Assembly (NCBI RefSeq): GCF_963924675.1
Contig: NC_089225.1
Location: 114,113,094 to 114,177,093, forward strand
Source of the DNA: Phocoena phocoena
Lineage: Eukaryota; Chordata; Mammalia; Artiodactyla; Phocoenidae
DNA length: 64,000 nt
Direction: 5' to 3'
Shown: positions 16,241 to 28,740 of the stretch, piece by piece
How positions within the stretch are numbered: the stretch's first letter is position 1
Layout: each line of letters opens with the position of its first letter
Made by a program: the position numbers and the translations under genes
The notes under the pieces: model-generated
The model's database searches: none
Told to the model about the DNA's origin: nothing
The model's input: only the letters and a program-made list of their open reading frames with translations

Positions 16241-16398
16241 AATGTGAATGAGAGAGAAGTGAGGGCAGAAGGGAGAGGGGAAGGGATGGTGGGGAAGGAG
16301 AGCATGAGATATCTGAGCTAGACTTTTAGAAGTAGGTATGCTTGGGGGCTGGGCTGCCAGAGAAGTGGGGGCGGGGAGGGGGAGGGGGAGGGGGAGGG
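16073..16398 (+). repeat. G-run tracts (GGGGGA)n, G-quadruplex-prone
   Basis: Runs of three or more G lie at 16073-16095 (inside the L1 3' UTR) and at 16367-16398, where GGGGGA repeats several times. Each has at least four G-runs with loops of one to a few bases, which fits the standard quadruplex pattern. Confidence 0.7.
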
Positions 16399-16899
16399 TG
16401 TTTCCAGGGAGATGGGAATTGAGCCTAGATTGAGCAGGGATTGTGGCCCTGGGTCAGGCGTGGGTGGACAGCGCAGGGCCAAGGGAGAAGGGAAAGTGAC
16501 TGGCCGGGTGGGTGAGCCTCCAATGTCACCATGACACGAGTCACCACAAGTGCCCGAGGGAAAGTCAGACCAGTGGAGCCTGAGTCCATGGTACCAGCCA
16601 ACTCCCCTTCTGAGTAGTTTCAAAGCACAGGGACCCCCATTCCTGTGGAGAGGTGAGGTCTCCAGGAGAGCGGGGCACAGAGTCCGCCCCAGGGGACACT
16701 GATGTTTATGGAGGAACAGAAGCAGGGCAGTGATGTCACAGGGGTGGAAGGACAGGGTCGGCTCGGGTGACCCCCGGGTGACCCCCGAGAGCACCAGGGG
16801 ATTGGGCTTGTCGCTGGGTGATCACATCCAGACCATATCCTTTGAGAGTGAAAGGGACCCTATTGGTGACTGCTCCAGGACAGCAGGTGTGAACAAAGA

Positions 16900-17322
16900 A
16901 TGTCCCCGGAGGTATCAGTAAACAAAGGATGTTGAGGGCCTCGGCCCCCAGCCTCTGCAGCAGCTCCCACTGTGTACCCTGAGGGGATTCAGGATGGAGG
17001 AAAGCAGGATCCTGGCCGTTGGGAGAGTTCAGGTGCATATCAAAGGAGTAATTTCAGTGAGCCCAGACGCTTGCATCCTCCCATACAAAGAAAAGCACTA
17101 AATTTATTAACTTGAGATGTCTGGTTTTCTCTAATTAGCAGGAATCTTTCGATGTCCCAACTGCCTAGTCTTTTTTGGCAAAAACTATAGATCCTGGCTC
17201 CTCCCTTCCCTCTTCAGGACCATGACATCTGAGAGGCTGTCTCCTGAGCTTAAGTCCTCAGTATGTCTGCCAAATAAAACATAATTCTCAACTTCTAGGT
17301 TGTGCGTTTTTTTCAGTCGACA
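16900..17322 (+). mobile_element. Endogenous retrovirus LTR, 3' part (5' edge uncertain)
   Basis: AATAAA at 17273-17278 is followed by a U5-like segment ending CAGTCGACA near 17322. The upstream 400 bp has LTR-like composition, and the element may extend back to about 16600. No matching duplication was found, so the 5' limit is a guess. No internal viral genes are attached. Confidence 0.5.
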
Positions 17323-18049
17323 CGGGCATTGACTGCTGGGCACAGCAGGCGTGTGGTCCCCCAGGCCATCAGCGGCCAAGGTAGGGATGAGAAGACAGTG
17401 GCTGCCGGTGGTGCTTGTTGGCAGCAAGCATTGAGGGGTGAAGCCAGCTGAGGACATGGGGCAGGAAGTGGAGGGGTCCCCCGCCACCAGGTGTGACTGT
17501 GAAGGGAAACCAAGAGGGATGCACAGAAGGGAAATGAAGCTGTGTGTGCTCAGGTGAACAGAGAGGGTCACAGCCAAATCTGAGTCCTAAATGGGGAGCC
17601 AGGTGCCCCCGGGGCCACAGGGCAGGCAGGTAGGGCATCTGCTGAGGGTTGCTTGAGGGTGGGGCTTTCTTCTTCTGAGAACAGAAGGGCAGCTGGGACT
17701 TTGAAGACACGTAATAATGCAGCTATGTGTCTTGGGTGGTCATGGGAGTGTCCAAGAGGGGACACAGCTCTGGCCAGGGCACCCCAGGGGCTTCCCCGGA
17801 AGGCACATGGGAGGCAGTCCTTCGAGCACTTTTGAGGGGCATCTGGAGCCGTCATTCTCCAATGCTTGACGTAACTGGGTACGTGAAAATCCGAGTGGCA
17901 TGTAAATGACCACACACACACAAACACACACGCACGCACACGAATTAACACACAGGTCAGCACCATGTCCAGGGGGTGAGGGTGCCTTTCGTCTGGTACG
18001 TTTGGTCAAGGCCCAGCTCCCACAAGTGGACTCTCATAGGAGTCGGGAC

Positions 18050-18083
<34 letters not shown>

Positions 18084-19244
18084 TTAATTTACAGAAACCA
18101 AACTCAGACCAGCTCAAGGGGGAAAAGAAACAAAGAACGTACTGGCTTTTCCCGAAGCGACAGGCTAGGCCAACAGATTCTTCCTCATTCACATTGAAGC
18201 CTGGACACAGGGAGGGAAGCTACACGTTGGCCACAGGAGGTGGAGACAGAAGTGAGGGCAGGAAGCCTTGCTGGACGGCTGGGGCCAGCGGGCAGCCACT
18301 GTCTGGGCACCGTGGCCACCTCCCCTCCCCCTCCCAGGTCCCTCCCAGCACAGCTGAGTGTCCATGCCAGTGTCCCGGGAGAGAAATCTCAGAATAACCC
18401 CTACTTCTCACTCACCTTAAAGGACAGCCTGCAGACCCTGGAGGCTGCACACAGGATGGAGTTCATTCCCATCACATATTTCCAACGAACAGAACACGCA
18501 GCACACGAGTTTCACAAAACCTTACAAAATTCTTATTATGTGTAATGGTTTCTATGGTTAGCAGCTAGTACAAATACCAGTGTCTAAAGTTAAATAGGAA
18601 GTATTTTCTATTATTTTATTTTAAAGACAAGCAGCTTGCAGCCCATTAAACCGATTTCTTCTCCATCTGATGGGGTGGGGCCCGAAGTTCGTGCGTCCTG
18701 GCTCTGCCCAGGGCAGGCAGCCCCACTCCCCCCAAGTCCCCTAATCTGCACTGCTGGTGGTCATGTTTTGGGGGCCCTTCTGCCTGCAGAACCAGCGCCC
18801 AGGCACCCAGCAATGCCCACAGACCAGCTGCCCTGGTGTGAGTTGAGCACGAGGGGTGGAGCCCTGGCAGGGCGTCCAGCCCAGGGAGGCCGCTGTGGGT
18901 CTGCCTGCTGTCCAGCTCGGTGGCCAAGGCGGTGGGGTGGGGGGGGTTTCTGAGGCGCAGCTGCCTGGATGGGACCTGGGTCCCGTCAACAAGCCAGGCA
19001 GTTAGCTGGTGTCTGCTTGCCTCAGTTTCCCCACCTACACTCTGGGGATCCTCCTAGGGTCAGTGTGAGGACAGGGGGAGTCACAGTTGGTGCACAGTTG
19101 GTGGACAGAAACCATGCACAGGCCTTTCTAAGAAGTGTTCCCTGATGGGCAAGAGGGGCCAGGCTGATTTGTCAAATGAGAGAGTAAGTGGAGCAGAGTG
19201 GAGATGCTTCTCCTAAGAAAACCAAGAAGACCACCACGCGCGTC
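17323..19244. other. Gap between LTR and OTOS 3' end: microsatellites, probable MIR
   Basis: It contains (CA)n at 17910-17941, (TG)n at 18050-18080, an A/T-rich stretch at 18480-18640 and a MIR-like piece with 'gcctcagtttccccacc' near 19018-19035. No gene is seen. Confidence 0.5.
18050..18080 (+). repeat. (TG)n microsatellite
   Basis: About 15 uninterrupted GT units. A (CA)n tract lies 110 bp upstream at 17910-17941, so the two form a loose inverted pair. Confidence 0.93.
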
Positions 19245-19321
19245 GTGCATTCAAGTCGGGAGTTTATTCAGTACGAGGCCGGCCCGACTCCCACGGGCTG
19301 GGGGCCCCCTGCCCCGGATGC
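19245..19321 (-). terminator. OTOS: OTOS 3' UTR and polyadenylation signal
   Basis: A canonical AATAAA lies on the minus strand at 19268-19263, about 55 nt after the stop codon. This implies a very short 3' UTR with cleavage near 19245 (inferred). Confidence 0.75.
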
Positions 19322-20220
<899 letters not shown>

Positions 20221-20533
20221 CTTCCCCAGGTCTGTCCCCCACCGACCAATGGTGCTCAGGTCCACCTGCAGCAAGAGGAACCCGGACAGGTGAGACCACC
20301 CACCCCTCGGACCGCCACTTCTCCCGTCACCCACAAGTGGGCCACTCCTGGGAAAACAGCTCTGGTAAAAAGAGAAGTTGCCGGTGTTTTCATGACAATT
20401 TCAATTTCAGTGGCTTCAAACCTTTCTTCTGAGGCTAACCCCCGAGGCAGAATCAGTTGGCCTTATTTAATTTAACTATTTAAGGAATGCACCACCACCA
20501 CCCCGCCCCGCATATGCCCTCCCCAGAGGTTAC

Positions 20534-20573
20534 CTCGCAGCTGCTGTCCCCCAGCCTTGTAGCCTGACGGGCG
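20534..20573 (-). other. OTOS: OTOS non-coding exon 1 (predicted)
   Basis: On the minus strand a TATAAAG box at 20604-20598 predicts a start near 20573. A good donor, GCGAG followed by GTAACC, has its GT at 20533-20532. A short 5' untranslated exon spliced to the acceptor at 20266 would explain why the ATG exon begins with an acceptor. The family is known to have a 5' untranslated exon. The exact start site is inferred. Confidence 0.65.
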
Positions 20574-20620
20574 TCTGCTGTCAGCGCACAGGCTCCTCTT
20601 TATAAAAGGCCAGGGACAAG
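20570..20620 (-). promoter_or_regulatory. OTOS: OTOS TATA-box promoter
   Basis: Minus-strand TATAAAG at 20604-20598 lies about 70 bp upstream of the donor of the predicted non-coding exon. The promoter has a TATA box and is not CpG-rich, as expected for a tissue-restricted gene, in contrast to the CpG-island promoter of COPS9. Confidence 0.65.
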
Positions 20621-22664
20621 GGGCAGACGTCACCTCCGTGAACCTTCAAACTGAATATTCCACCCCCGCCCAGAGGACTGAGGGCTTCTGTGACCCTGCT
20701 GGCAGCCAACTCCCTGGAGTCCACTTTTGGGAATCTGATCCAAAGATCAAATTGGGAGAAAAACATTTTTGCACAGGCCTAAGGTTTTAGGACTGAATTC
20801 AACATTGGTACTCAAAATAAACCCAATTTCCTTTCTACCAGGAGAGAAAGACATTCGAAGTCTGACATTGGGGCTGCAACGCCCCCCTTGTGGGAGCAGG
20901 GTAATCACAGAGCTGCCCCGGGGACAGGCAGGAAGCGGGGTGTCCAGCCTGATGTCCCACCTCCAGACTGGCGCCTCTGGCTTATAAGCAGTGATTAAGT
21001 CTGTCGCCACGCAAGACAGCTACTTAGCAGGTGACCATTACAGGTCACTCAGGTATGAGGGGACTATAGCCCCCAGATGCACAGGAAGGATGTCTTCTGG
21101 CAGAGAAGCCCCAGCAGAATTTAGGGGTTCGAGTCCCCGGCTCCACCAGAATCTGCTCACACGTCCCCACCCAAGTGAGGAGGGGCTATTCTTCCCCCCA
21201 GAATGCCCAGACTTTCAGAGATGGGACCCGAGAGTCCTCTGTTCAACCTGCCTGTGATGCGGCCACACACCAGGCTGAACTTTGGGTTTTATTTCCAGAA
21301 GTCGGACCCTGTGCCTCCAAGAGAGAAATTCTTTTAGGGAAGCTGAGCTGGGGTCCTCAGGTGGGCACTTGGTAACTGTGTCGGCGTCCCCAGAACCTCT
21401 CCCAGGTTCGCTAGGGGGCCCCCAGGATTCAGCAGAGGCCATGCTCACAGCTGGATTCAGGACAGAGAAAGGATACAAAGCAACATCAGTAAAAGGAAGA
21501 GGCTGGTGGGGACAAGTCGGGGACCAGGCGTGAGCACACGACACACTTAGCTCTCTGCCACCAGCCATGATGAGACTGTGAGGTGCTGTCTCCCCGGGGA
21601 GCCCGTCGGAGACACAGCGCCTGGGGCTTTTCCTGGGAGTGGTCGCGGGCACCTGTGCCTGGTGAAGGTTCCAGACTCCCAGGAGGAAGCAGCACTCCGC
21701 AGGAGCCTCACTTGGCACAAACGTCTAGGGGCAGCGAGGCCGTCTGCTCCACGAGGGGGCTGGGGCCCCTCCCGGGAGCTCCCAGCCCAGGGCCAGCCTC
21801 GCGGGCGGGCCTGTCTGAGGGGCTTTTCTGCACAGCACAGATGCTTTCTGGTTCTCTATCTGCCCCTGGCTGGGAATTTTAAGCTCTGAGCGCCTCATTT
21901 CCTTTTCCCAAATTCTCCAGCACACTTAGAAGCTACCAGCCAACCCAACAGTCTTTACTCCTTATTCCCACTGAGGGACTGTGACAGCAGCTGCCTGGTC
22001 ACCCACAGCTGTGGCTCCTGTAGGCACTTGGCTTCGAGACTCGATCTTGCACTTGGTGCCGTGGACGACGGAGGCCCTTGACCACTGCGAATGGCGCCAC
22101 TGATGTCAGAGGCCAGAGAAGCAGCTCCAGAGCCCCTCCTGATCTCTGTAATCCCCTGGGCCCCTCTCCCGGCTCCAGTACTCCACCCAACAGGGCCACT
22201 CGGAGCGTAAGGGGACACAGGGTTTAGGTAGGAACAGGCCTTATGCAGTGCGGGGAGCTGAGGATGTGAAGTCTGGAAGGGCGGGCGGGAACCAGCCTCC
22301 GCGGGGTCTTGCGTCTGTGCGTTTCGGGCCCAGCGTTGCGGTGGGCCTGGGACCGCCGGTGCTCTGCGGGGGAAGTGTGAGGCTGGCCGGGGCGTGGCGG
22401 GGAGCGGGGAGCAGCCGGTCTTGCTACCGTCCTCACCGCGTTGTCCATCACTAACGGTTCCATGTCTGAAGACGATGTGCGAACATCCCTGTGATGTTAG
22501 GGAAAATGAAATAAAATTACAAGTACTTATTTTATAACTGATTACTTCAAAAAAACCACTATACATAGAAAAAGTCCACAAGTAATGAGCAGTGATGATG
22601 TTGGGAGCCATGGGTATATATGTTTTTCCTTCTTTGTGGGTATTCGTGTTTTCCTTAATTCATT
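20621..22664. other. Region upstream of OTOS, no recognised gene
   Basis: This is the 2-kb upstream flank of OTOS. No exon or clear repeat is visible. Open stretches at 21215-21718 and 21955-22611 have no known domain. Tissue-specific control elements could lie here, but I cannot point to one. Confidence 0.45.
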
Positions 22665-22970
22665 ACTTTTATTTTTTTAACTGAATTTTTATTTTATATT
22701 GGGGTAGAGTTGATTTACAAAGTTGTGTGTTTCAGGTGTACAGCACAGTGATTCAGTTATACACACACATATTTCCATTCGTTTTCAGATTCTTTTCCCG
22801 TATAGGTTATTACAGAGTATTGAGTAGAGTTCCTCCCTGTGCGGTACAGTAGATCCTTGTTGATTATCTATTTTATATATAGGAGTGTGTATATGTCAAT
22901 CCCAAACTCCTAATTTATCCCTCTCCCACCTTTCGCCCTTGGTAACCATAAGTTTGTTTACCTTTATAAT
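22665..22970 (-). mobile_element. L1 3' UTR fragment
   Basis: It starts with T-rich sequence and continues 'attggggtagagttgattta' through 'gttgattatctattttatat' and 'ttggtaaccataagtttgtt'. This is the reversed 3' end of cetartiodactyl L1 elements. It is similar in content to 39170-39480 (opposite strand) and 46265-46490. Confidence 0.85.
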
Positions 22971-23357
22971 GGGAAAAAAAAATCTTAAAAAAACCCACCA
23001 CCCTAAGCTCCCTGTTACTTAGCTTTCTGATCTGCTGGCCTGGGTCAACCTCCTGGGTCTTCCATAACCACCCCCAGGTGTGTCCACCCCCAACCTTTTC
23101 TTGCCTCCTGAGTTCTTCAAGCTCCTCTCCCTTGCTGACTTGCTGACTTGCACACAGAACGTCTTGGGCACCACCTGGAGGGCTCTACCTGGAGGGGCTA
23201 CACCTGAAGGGTCCCACCTGGAGAACCCCAACTGGGGCCCACTCCTCTGCCCGCTGGAGGATGGCCCCTTCACCCCCTCACCAGGTAGCCTTCCCCCAGT
23301 GACCCTTGCTGGGGCTCTGCACACCCAGCCGTGTACTGTTCTTTTTCGACCCCAAAG

Positions 23358-23850
23358 CAGTGGTTCTCACACTATGTATAGATCACCCAGGGATCCTGTT
23401 AAAATGCAGTTCTGATTCAGCAGGTTGGAGGTAGAGCCTGGGACTCTGCATCCCTCAAGGCTCCCAGGAGATGTCTGTGCTGCTGGTCCCAGAGCACATT
23501 TAGGGTAGGGAGGCACGCACGAGCAGGTTCTCCACCTGGGCGGTGTCAGAATCACCTAGGGGACATGGCAGAATGCAGATCCCTGGGCCCCTACCTCTCA
23601 GAGTTCTGATTCAAGAGCTCAGGGGTGGGCCCAGGACTCTGCCTTTCTATCACATTACCAGGGGTGCGCTCAGCAGATCCAGGGCCAGGCTTTGAGAGCT
23701 GCTGTCCAAAGAAGTTCTTAACCCTGGCTGCACATGGGGACCACCTGCAGAGCTTTTAAATAGTCAGGATTTCCAGTCCCCAGGCTCCTGAGGCAGGATG
23801 CCAATATAATGGTTCAGGGGTGGGACCCAGGTTGGTGGTGGTGAAATCTC
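23358..23850. repeat. Run of three MER5-like hAT elements
   Basis: Three consecutive copies begin near 23358 (CAGTGGTTCTCACAC), 23523 (GCAGGTTCTCCACCTGG) and 23707 (AAGTTCTTAACCCTGG). Each continues with the MER5-like body ('tcacccagggatcctgttaa', 'agagttctgattcaagagct', 'accacctgcagagcttttaa'). They are non-autonomous DNA transposons of the hAT-Charlie group. Confidence 0.75.
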
Positions 23851-23866
23851 TGAAGCCTGGTTGACT

Positions 23867-23900
23867 GCCCCTGCCCCTGCCCCTGCCCCTGCCCTGCCCT
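23867..23900 (+). repeat. (CCCCTG)n short tandem repeat
   Basis: About five units of CCCCTG degrade into CCCTG units at the 3' side. Confidence 0.85.
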
Positions 23901-25036
23901 GCGCAGCACCCTCCCTGTGGACGCCTCGGAGGCCTCCAAAGGTCCCACCTGCCTGCGGTGAGAAGCAGCTCTGGTTGCAATATACGGGTCTTGAGGGACG
24001 AAGTGGACAGAAGCTGCCCGTCTCCCGCTTTGCTACCCAGGCAGAGAGAGGGGCCGGGCTGCGGGGCTCTGCCAGCTGTGCGGGCAGGCGGGGCCGGGGA
24101 GGCCGACCTGGGGACCCTTCACCTCTGCAGCTCCACCTGCCCCAGGGGCGGCCTGGTTCCCGTCCTCCCGGGCCAGTGCCGCAGTTGCTCCCATTAGGAG
24201 GTCTCGGGGCGCCCCCTGCTGCCAGCTCGGGAGCACCAGGTGTGGCCTCCTGCTACGGTGCCTGAGCCCCGCACACACCAGAGCCTGCGCCCCCCAGGAC
24301 AAGCACCCGGCCCACCTCGGGTCTCCTGAGGGCAGGAGGGCGCTTGCGTCACAGTTCTTTCAGCCGTCCCAACGCAAGCCAGAGCCCTGTTCATTATGAA
24401 GTCCTAAAGCCACAGGTCCTCCGGAACACAGGCCCCCCTGCCGGGTGCTTCTGGAGGCCCCTCCTCCCTGAACCCCCCCCAGGGCCACCCTCAGCGCGCC
24501 TCCACCCGCCGTGTTGATCTGCTTCTGGAAGGGTCCACGCTGCTCACCCAGTCCGCTCCCGGGGCCCCCGTGGCCAGACCGCTTTGCTGTCGGACCCCGA
24601 AATGTGCCCGCCGCTTCAATGCTGGGGAACTTGCTCCCCAGTCCAGGAGCCCCGCCTCCTCTGGAGCTCCCCCATCTCCCAGCCCACGTCACTCTGTCCC
24701 ACGTCCCTGGTCCCAGCAGGTGACACTGCCCTCCTTCTTGGCTCCGTGTTTTGCCCACTTCCTTTCTGAGCCTGAGGCTCCTAAGAGAATCCGAGTGTCC
24801 CGGGCCTGGAACAGCTCCTGGCCAGGGTGCAATGGGCTGGCTGAGAGCACGGACTGAGCACCTGGGTCAGGTCAGAGCTTGGCCGGTTCAGCTGGTCAGT
24901 GTGAGAGCCGGGTCCTGCCGGCCACTCACTCGGCTGTCCCTGCGCCCAGCTGTGCTGCCCTCACTCCCCACCATGACCCAGGCCCGCTTGAGAAGCGCCC
25001 GCCCCTCTGTTCCTGCACGGGGAGGGGACGCCTCTC
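23901..25036. other. Intergenic G+C-rich segment, no recognised feature
   Basis: Overlapping chance frames only. No domain or repeat is recognised. Confidence 0.45.
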
Positions 25037-25051
25037 ACAGCCACATTCTTT

Positions 25052-26473
25052 TGTTTTGTTTTGTTTGTTTTTTACATCTTTATTGGGGTATAATTGCTTT
25101 ACAATGCTGTGTTAGTTTCTGCTTTATAACAAAGTGAATCAGTTATACATACACATATGTTCCCATATCTCCTCCCTCTTGCGTCTCCCTCCCTCCCTCC
25201 CACCCTCCCTATCCCACCCGTCTAGGCGGTCACAAAGCACCGAGCTGATCTCCCTGTACTATGCGGCTGCTTCCCACTAGCTATCTACCTTACGTTTGGT
25301 AGTGTATATATGTCCATGCCTCTCTCTCACTTCGTCCCAGCTTTCCCTTCCCCCTCCCCGTGTCCTCAAGTCCATTCTCTAGTAGGTCTGTGTCTTTATT
25401 CCTGTCTTACCCCTAAGTTCTTCATGACATTTTTTTCCTTAGATTCCATATATGTGTGTTCGCATACGGTATTTGTATTTCTCTTTCTGACTTACTTCAC
25501 TCTGTATGACAGACTCTAGGTCCATCCACCTCACTAAGAATAACTCAGTTTCGTTCCTTTTTATGGCTGAGTAATATTCCATTGTATATATGTGCCACAT
25601 CTTCTTTATCCATTCATCCGATGATGGACACTTAGGTTGTTTCCATCTCCTGGCTATTGTAAATAGAGCTGCAATGAGCATTTTGGTACATGACTCTTTT
25701 TGAATTATGGTTTTCTCAGGGTATATGCCCAGTAGTGGGATTGCTGGGTCATATGGTAGTTCTATTTGTAGTTTTTTAAGGAACCTCCATACTGTTCTCC
25801 ACAGTGGCTGAACCAATTCCCATTCCCACCAGCAGTGCAAGAGGGTTCCGTTTTCTCCACACCCTCTCCAGCATTTATTGTTTCTAGATTTTTTGATGAT
25901 GGCCATTCTGACTGGTGTGAGGTGATATCTCATTGTGGTTTTGATTTGCATTTCTCTAATAAATAGTGATGTTGAGCATTCTTTCATGTGTTTGTTGGCA
26001 GTCTGTATGTCTTCTTTGGAGAAATGTCTAGTTAGGTCTTCTGCCCATTTTTGGATTGGGTTGTTTGTTTTTTTGTTATTGAGCTGCATGAGCTGCTTGT
26101 AAATTTTGGAGATTAATCCTTTGTCAGCTGCTTCATTTGCAAATATTTTCTCCCATTCTGAGGGTTGTCTTTTGGTCTTGTTTATGGTTTCCTTTGCTGT
26201 GCAAAAGCTTTGAAGTTTCCTTAGGTCCCATTTGTTTATTTTTGTTTTTATTTCCCTTTCTCTAGGAGGGGGGTCAGAAAGGATCTTGCTGTGATTTATG
26301 TCATAGAGTGTTCTACCTATGTTTTCCTCTAAGAGTTTGATAGTTTCTGGCCGCCTTACATTTAGGTCTTTAATCCATTTTGAGCTTATTTTTGTGTATG
26401 GTGTTAGGGAGTGATCTAATCTCATACTTTTACATGTACCTGTCCAGTTTTCCCAGCACCACTTATCGAAGAG
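25052..26473 (-). mobile_element. 5'-truncated young L1 (end of ORF2 plus 3' UTR) with perfect duplication
   Basis: The minus strand contains the C-terminal part of L1 ORF2 as a long open frame, closing at 25439. It includes [39 protein letters not shown] (Cys-rich region) and [16 protein letters not shown] 3' UTR of about 390 bp and an A/T-rich tail with TTTTG repeats follow. The 15-bp duplication ACAGCCACATTCTTT is exact at 25037-25051 and 26474-26488. The endonuclease and reverse-transcriptase domains are absent through 5' truncation, so the copy cannot move by itself. The open frame and exact duplication indicate a fairly recent insertion. Confidence 0.95.
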
Positions 26474-26488
26474 ACAGCCACATTCTTT

Positions 26489-28539
26489 GTTCCCAAACCC
26501 ACAGGCTCTGATTGTATTTGTCATTTTAAGAAAAGGATTTAATTAAATACCATGAAAGCTAATGAATGTGAACAGAGTTTTGTGCGTGAAAACTCAGTTG
26601 CCTTGGAAGGGCCCGCTCGAGGTGAACATTGCCGGAAACTACTGTCAAGTGTGGGTTGGAGAACTCTGGAAAGCTGGAACCGGGACAGACCCGAGCGTTC
26701 TGAGGAATCAATCCCACACCTGACATCACGGACGGCGCATCCGAAAGTGGGCTCCAGGGGGCGCCACGCTCACTGGAATCCGAGGATAGCTGGTCAAAGC
26801 CCGCGAAGGCAGAGGGGAGATTCGGGAGTTACATGCCTAAGGCCCGTGTGATTCTTCATAAAAATCATTCCTTCCTTTAAATGATCTGTGAGAATTTCTG
26901 ACCAGGTCCCGGTTCACTCCACGAGAAGCCTTCTGAGCGGAGGCGACCCTGGCCTGGGGTGGAGTGAGGCCAGGCAGCGGGGACCCATCCGGTGCTGGGG
27001 TGGACCGGTAGAATGCAGGACACCCCGATACTCAAAAGTATTCATTGATTATTTGAGATTCTGATCTAACTGGGCCTGTATTTGTATTTGTGAATCTGGC
27101 AGCTCAGAGCCATGTGGCCCTGCCTGGCCCGTGGTGACAAACCCAGGCTCTGGCCCAGAGCCAAGGCTTTAGACTCCAGCAGGCGGTGAGAGGAGGCTCC
27201 AGCTCTGGGGGCAGGGCAGGCATGGGAGGGTCTTTTCCAAGATGCTTCTTCCTGGAGCATCACAAAGGTCCTGGTCATCACGCGGGATGAGCAGCTGGGC
27301 TGCAGCCCTGAGCTCCCCTGGTCAGCGAGGCTCCTGGTCCGAGACACCCGGAGTCCACGGCTGTCTAGGGCCCAGCTGAGCTCGTAACAGAGAGAGCCTG
27401 ATGAAGCCAGAGAGGTGGGGCAGACCTTCCTAGCAGGGCCCTCTTCCTCTCAGGCTTGGAGCTTAGGGACCTTGGGGCCAGGGATGAGGACATGGGGGCA
27501 GTGCCCCAAAGCCCCAAGACTCAGAGAATGAGAAGCATTGGCATGAGATGTGAGCTGTGACAGACGCCAGGAGCCTGTGACGCGTCTGTGACACGGGCTG
27601 GCGTGTCCCCAGGCCCCCAAGGTTCCTGTGCAGCGGTCGTCTTCCTGGAAATACTCCCCAGGAAGGCAGCCCAGGGCCTCGGCAGCACGGTGGTGCGGGA
27701 ATCGTGTCCAGGCTGCAGGTGTGGCCCTGGCTGTGCGGGAGGAAAGGGCCCTGGAGGGAGGGGTCCGTGGTCGCCACCTGGGACGGTGATGGGAGACGCA
27801 GGACAAGGGGCTGCCCACTCACCCCCCGCCTCCCAGGGTACCGAGAGCTCCCAAGGGCCACATCCCAGCACCGCAGGGCTCCATTAGCGTCGGCCCAGTG
27901 TGGGCGTAGCCAGCATGCTCTGTCTGGGGCGTGGTCCCAGGGAGCAGGGCTGGGAGTCCGCGTGGAGCCGTGAACAGAAGGGGCGAAGCTGGGCCCGGGG
28001 CACGCCATTGCTCACCCGGGGCTCCCAAGTCCTCAGACCAGAGGAACGGCTGATTTGAGGTCTTCTGTCTCATTGGTTGGGGGTTGCCCTTGGGAGTTAA
28101 CTCCCCAAACTCCAGGTGAGGGGTGCCCGCTGGGGTCCTGCAGGGGTCTGGTGCTGGGGTCTCAGAGAAGCACGGAGGGAATGGAGGGGGTTCGCAGGCG
28201 AGGGGCTGCAGAGCAGGTGAGGCCTGGGAGGAGCTGGGCGCTACGACTGAGGCTGAGTGGAGGGATGGGCGTGAGGTGGGCTGGAGACTGCCCCAGACCT
28301 GTGTATCCCTCAGTCCTCCCAAGGACGCAGTGCAGCGCTCTGAGGCCAGACCAGAGCCACACCCGGGTTCATACTTCCCTCGTGGCAAAGTCAGACTCAG
28401 CGATCTGTGTGCCGGAAGGTGCGGTGAGCCTCGAGGGCACCCAGGTCACCTCGTTGTGTGATAAAACACCGCGACACTTACTCAGGTGACCCCATCCCTG
28501 GGTTTCCACCCGTGTCATCTGCTAAGGGACTGGCATCGT
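26489..28539. other. Intergenic, no recognised feature
   Basis: No exon, domain or clear repeat. Overlapping frames near 27450-28000 on both strands look like composition effects. Confidence 0.45.
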
Positions 28540-28740
28540 ACGGCATTCTCTGTGCCAGGCCCCTCTCTGGACCATCCACCGAAATCCCTGCCTCCCAGTG
28601 CGGTCAGAGCTGTTGCTTTTGTCCCCACTCACTGGGGAAGAAACCAACCGAGGCTCTCAGAGTTGGGGACCTGCCGGAGCCACCAGTAAACTGGAGGCCC
28701 AGGGGCAGCCCCGCTCGGAGGGTCAGACCACACTCGCTCC
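28540..28740 (-). repeat. Probable MIR/L2-derived fragment
   Basis: The order 'ctgtgccaggcccctctctg', 'actggggaagaaaccaaccg', 'aggctctcagagttggggac' is that of a reversed MIR-class element. It is strongly diverged. Confidence 0.45.

Noticed and set aside
21120..21155. tRNA-like T-arm (GGGGTTCGAGTCCCC followed by CTCCACCA)
   Set aside because: Only a 4-bp T stem forms, and no matching acceptor, D arm or anticodon arm was found upstream.
25439..26524. 361-codon minus-strand open frame as a host gene
   Set aside because: It is the C-terminal part of L1 ORF2 plus a few flanking codons beyond the duplication, not a host gene.
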